Positions 63,458 through 64,000 of a stretch of 64,000 nucleotides of DNA are shown here, piece by piece. Source of the DNA: Anaerolineaceae bacterium (GTDB lineage: Bacteria > Chloroflexota > Anaerolineae > Aggregatilineales > Phototrophicaceae); assembly GCA_002699585.1 (NCBI GenBank), contig PABP01000038.1, positions 1,039,709 to 1,103,708 of the forward strand, in the 5' to 3' direction. The notes under the pieces were generated by a model that saw only the letters and a program-made list of their open reading frames with translations, was not told the DNA's origin and did no database searches. Each line of letters opens with the position of its first letter. Positions within the stretch are counted from its first letter, which is position 1. The translations under genes and the position numbers were made by a program.

Positions 63458-63601
63458 ATGCCCTATCAGGTCGAAAAAACGGTCTTCATTAGCTACCGCC
63501 GCACGAATATATTCCACGCCCGCGCCATATTCCAGAATTTGCGCGCGAATGGCTACGATGTGTTCATGGACTAAGAGAGCATCGACTCCGGCGCGTTTGA
63601 C
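63458..63601 (+). pseudogene. Broken TIR-domain gene (5' fragment)
   Basis: From ATG 63458 the frame reads KTVFISYRRTN, then FQNLRANGYDVFMD, the start of a TIR domain with its beta-A and first helix. A TAA at 63572-63574 interrupts where the family usually has a Tyr codon, and ESIDSGAFD continues in the same frame to about 63601, where IS4-type transposase sequence begins. So it carries a nonsense mutation and a truncation. Confidence 0.8.
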
Positions 63602-64000
63602 ATACTCCCAACCGGTCAGCTGGGGATCATTGGTGACCAAGGCCCAACGTTCCTGAGCCTCTTGGCCCCACAAAACGCGCACATGAGCTGGAATGCGTCC
63701 CCGATTCTTAAACACGATGCCACTGGCTGCAAATTGTTCACCCGCCTGCGTCACCTGGTCATAGATCGTCACTTCCTGGCCATCTGCCTGGATAAGCTTG
63801 CTTTGACGTGTGACACGAAAGAGAAACATCCAATTCAAGTCCATAATACCGCGCATCAAGGCAGGTGATGTCCCAATCGCCCGATCAGCTAGCACCCGCA
63901 CAGGCATGTGAGGTGATATCCCTGTCGCAATCGCTTTCAGCAAGCTCATAATGATTCCAACTTGACCTTCGCTGGGGTATTCAGCGCTGCTATTGGCCCG
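63602..64000 (-). pseudogene. IS4-type transposase fragment (runs off the window)
   Basis: Read leftward from the edge: EGQVGIIMSLLKAIATGI, ADRAIGTSPALMRGIMDLNW (middle DDE Asp), LFRVTRQSKL, WGQEAQERWALVTNDPQLTG ending near EY. The reading frame stays open past 63949 to 64000. The final Glu-containing motif is missing because the sequence switches to the TIR remnant, so this copy is truncated and inactive at this end. Confidence 0.8.

Noticed and set aside
63323..63949. A single 208-aa minus-strand protein
   Set aside because: The left part is antisense to the TIR fragment and only the right part is transposase; the frame is a fusion by chance.
1..64000. tRNA, rRNA or CRISPR loci
   Set aside because: I saw no T-loop/acceptor-stem pairs in the gaps, no rRNA-like sequence and no regularly spaced direct repeats; a tRNA or covariance scan would settle this.

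Overview
The window is one contiguous, densely coded stretch of a moderately GC-rich bacterial chromosome with about 55 genes and no rRNA, tRNA or CRISPR that I can see. A member of the Chloroflexota, probably Anaerolineae-like, is my best inference. The reasons are a full-length bacterial Elp3, a MaeB-type malic enzyme, many exported proteins with single-pass anchors or beta-propellers, a DUF4432/NamZ/NagA amino-sugar group, and gene families known from that phylum. Nothing in the window proves the taxonomy.

Region 1 (1-8247, all minus strand) is a tightly overlapping hydrogenase operon. In transcription order it encodes three membrane antiporter-like subunits (NuoJ/MbhD-like, NuoK/MrpC-like, NuoN/MrpD-like), a NuoA-like subunit, a NiFe small subunit, a NuoC-like subunit, a NiFe large subunit with both Cys pairs intact, a NuoH-like subunit, a two-cluster ferredoxin subunit and a HycI-type maturation protease. 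It then runs straight into hoxU, hoxY and hoxH. A membrane-bound group 4 hydrogenase and a group 3-type Hox module thus appear to share one transcript, with no hoxE or hoxF in view.

Region 2 (8248-17360) holds a PEP carboxykinase homologue with several classical active-site residues replaced, an exported lectin-like/CARDB-like protein, peptide deformylase, an exported beta-propeller, a VOC protein and a malic enzyme fused to a phosphotransacetylase-like domain.

Region 3 (17720-26727) is an amino-sugar, cell-wall and sugar-nucleotide group: a SIS protein, nagA, an exo-muramidase (NamZ/DUF1343), a DUF4432 protein, an aldo/keto reductase, a WecA/WbpL-like transferase, a ketopantoate reductase and a sugar-nucleotide epimerase. 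nagA is flanked by two inverted copies of a ~112-bp palindromic repeat; a third copy lies at 47509.

Region 4 (27027-46004) mixes cell-envelope and housekeeping genes: a class B penicillin-binding protein, two overlapping LRR genes, a LysM/FecR-like exported protein, a DinB-like protein, a degenerate protein kinase, CpaF ATPase, EF-P with Arg at the modification site, an epimerase divergent from a TetR regulator with two visible operators, YjjX, SurE, and a ParB-like protein.

Region 5 (46254-64000) carries OsmC, a TolB-like propeller, an APH(3')-type phosphotransferase, an MFS transporter, an M28 peptidase, a double-MerR regulator, an AraC/VOC pair, a C39-like peptidase with TPRs, RidA, small paralogous families, a ceramidase-like membrane protein, a chimeric duplicated fragment, elp3, and at the right edge a broken TIR-domain gene fused to an IS4-type transposase remnant.

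A pattern across the window: eight exported proteins have signal peptides that end so that the mature protein would start with glutamine. The candidates I think most deserve attention are the composite hydrogenase operon, the altered PckA, the shared Gln+1 export signature and the TIR remnant.
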